Assembly: GCA_016711085.1 (NCBI GenBank)
Contig: JADJTR010000012.1
Coordinates: 124,001-188,000 of the forward strand
Length of the DNA stretch: 64,000 nucleotides
Reading direction: 5' to 3'
Source of the DNA: Phyllobacteriaceae bacterium
GTDB taxonomy: Bacteria > Pseudomonadota > Alphaproteobacteria > Rhizobiales > Rhizobiaceae
The notes under the pieces: generated by a model
What the model was told of the DNA's origin: nothing
The model's input: the letters and a program-made list of their open reading frames with translations, nothing else
The model's database searches: none
Shown here: positions 63,506 through 64,000 of the stretch, one piece after another
How the letters are laid out: each line of letters begins with the position of its first letter
Position numbering within the stretch: position 1 is the first letter of the stretch
Program-made: the position numbers and the translations under genes

Positions 63506-64000
63506 CGACATCGTCGCCCTGCAGGAAACCGTCCATCGTTTCGCCCAGGAGCGCATCGCGCCCCTGGCCGCGCAGATCGACCGCGACAATGATTTTCCCG
63601 CACATCTGTGGGCGGAAATGGGCGCGCTCGGACTCAATGGCGTGACCGCCGACCCCGATTTCGGCGGGTCGGGCATGACCTACCTCGCCCATGTGATCGC
63701 CATGGAGGAGATTTCCCGCGCCTCCGCCGCCGTCGGCCTGTCCTATGGCGCGCACTCCAATCTGTGCGTCAACCAGATCAACCGCTGGGGCACGGCCGAA
63801 CAGAAAGCGAAATATCTGCCGGCGCTGTGCGCCGGCGAAGCGGTTGGCGCGCTGGCCATGAGCGAAGCCGGCGCCGGATCCGATGTGGTTTCGCTGAAGC
63901 TGCGCGCCGAAAAGAAAAACGACCGTTTCGTGCTGAACGGCTCCAAGATGTGGATTACCAACGGACCCGACGCCGACACGATCGTGGTCTATGCCAAGAC
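63471..64000 (+). CDS. Acyl-CoA dehydrogenase, isovaleryl-CoA dehydrogenase-like (truncated by window edge)
   Basis: The first 176 residues of an acyl-CoA dehydrogenase are present. The N-terminal helical domain (MYRQSLRFGLPDDIVALQETVHRFAQERIAPLA) and the FAD-contact motif AMSEAGAGSDVVSLKLRAE...FVLNGSKMWITNGPDAD are clear. This motif and GVTADPDFGGSGM fit isovaleryl-CoA dehydrogenase of leucine degradation. The GTG start at 63471 overlaps tetR. The catalytic Glu lies beyond the window. Confidence 0.85.
   Translation, partial: MYRQSLRFGLPDDIVALQETVHRFAQERIAPLAAQIDRDNDFPAHLWAEMGALGLNGVTADPDFGGSGMTYLAHVIAMEEISRASAAVGLSYGAHSNLCVNQINRWGTAEQKAKYLPALCAGEAVGALAMSEAGAGSDVVSLKLRAEKKNDRFVLNGSKMWITNGPDADTIVVYAK

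Overview
The window is chromosomal DNA of a high-GC alphaproteobacterium of the order Hyphomicrobiales (Rhizobiales), probably close to Phyllobacteriaceae/Rhizobiaceae. Four things point there: the gene order recO-era-rnc-lepB-acpS-(DUF2062)-pyrE-rsh-rpoZ; a NYN protein, UDG, smpB and dapA close by; the Brucella/Rhizobium-type porins; and direct-repeat LexA boxes of the GAAC-N7-GAAC type.

Layout. 1-7906 is a leftward housekeeping run (DUF2339-like fragment, recO, era, rnc, lepB, acpS, DUF2062 protein, pyrE, rsh, rpoZ). 8110-11508 is an accessory, partly AT-richer gene for a secreted caspase-like (C14) protein with TPR-like WA repeats. It sits between rpoZ and the NYN nuclease/UDG pair. Rhodanese, smpB, dapA and an alpha/beta hydrolase follow. 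15880-40452 is a catabolic block bounded by two paralogous porins that point outward. It holds (i) a leftward homoprotocatechuate meta-cleavage operon (hpaF-E-D-D-G-H) with divergent hpaR, carrying two unrelated ring-cleavage dioxygenases; (ii) a tripartite tricarboxylate transporter with an aldehyde dehydrogenase and a Tm-1-like ATP-binding protein, divergent from an iclR-HAD-aminotransferase operon; (iii) a MarR-controlled cluster that looks like hydroxylation of a phenylacetate-type substrate to homogentisate followed by isomerase and hydrolase steps, but with no cupin homogentisate dioxygenase; and a tRNA-Ser(GCU).

40556-43484 is a tightly overlapping aminotransferase-kinase-TIM barrel operon. 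43500-47111 has a TadG-like protein, two membrane proteins of unknown role and a D-amino-acid oxidase-like flavoprotein. 47115-52306 is an agmatine/polyamine module: two agmatine deiminases, N-carbamoylputrescine amidase, a PotF-type binding protein and a LysR regulator. 52311-62724 returns to housekeeping (tpiA, ppiD, trpD, trpC, moaC, moeA, lexA, an FTR1 iron permease, comEC). A TetR regulator and the start of an isovaleryl-CoA dehydrogenase-like gene end the window.

A caution for every reader: eight genes are broken by single-base indels (nine sites in all), mostly in or beside 2-3 base homopolymers. A ninth gene has an in-frame stop, and a tenth has ATA where its start ATG is expected. 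The broken genes include rsh and ppiD. This density looks more like residual sequencing or assembly error than real gene decay, so the broken genes should be read as probably intact in the organism until reads say otherwise.
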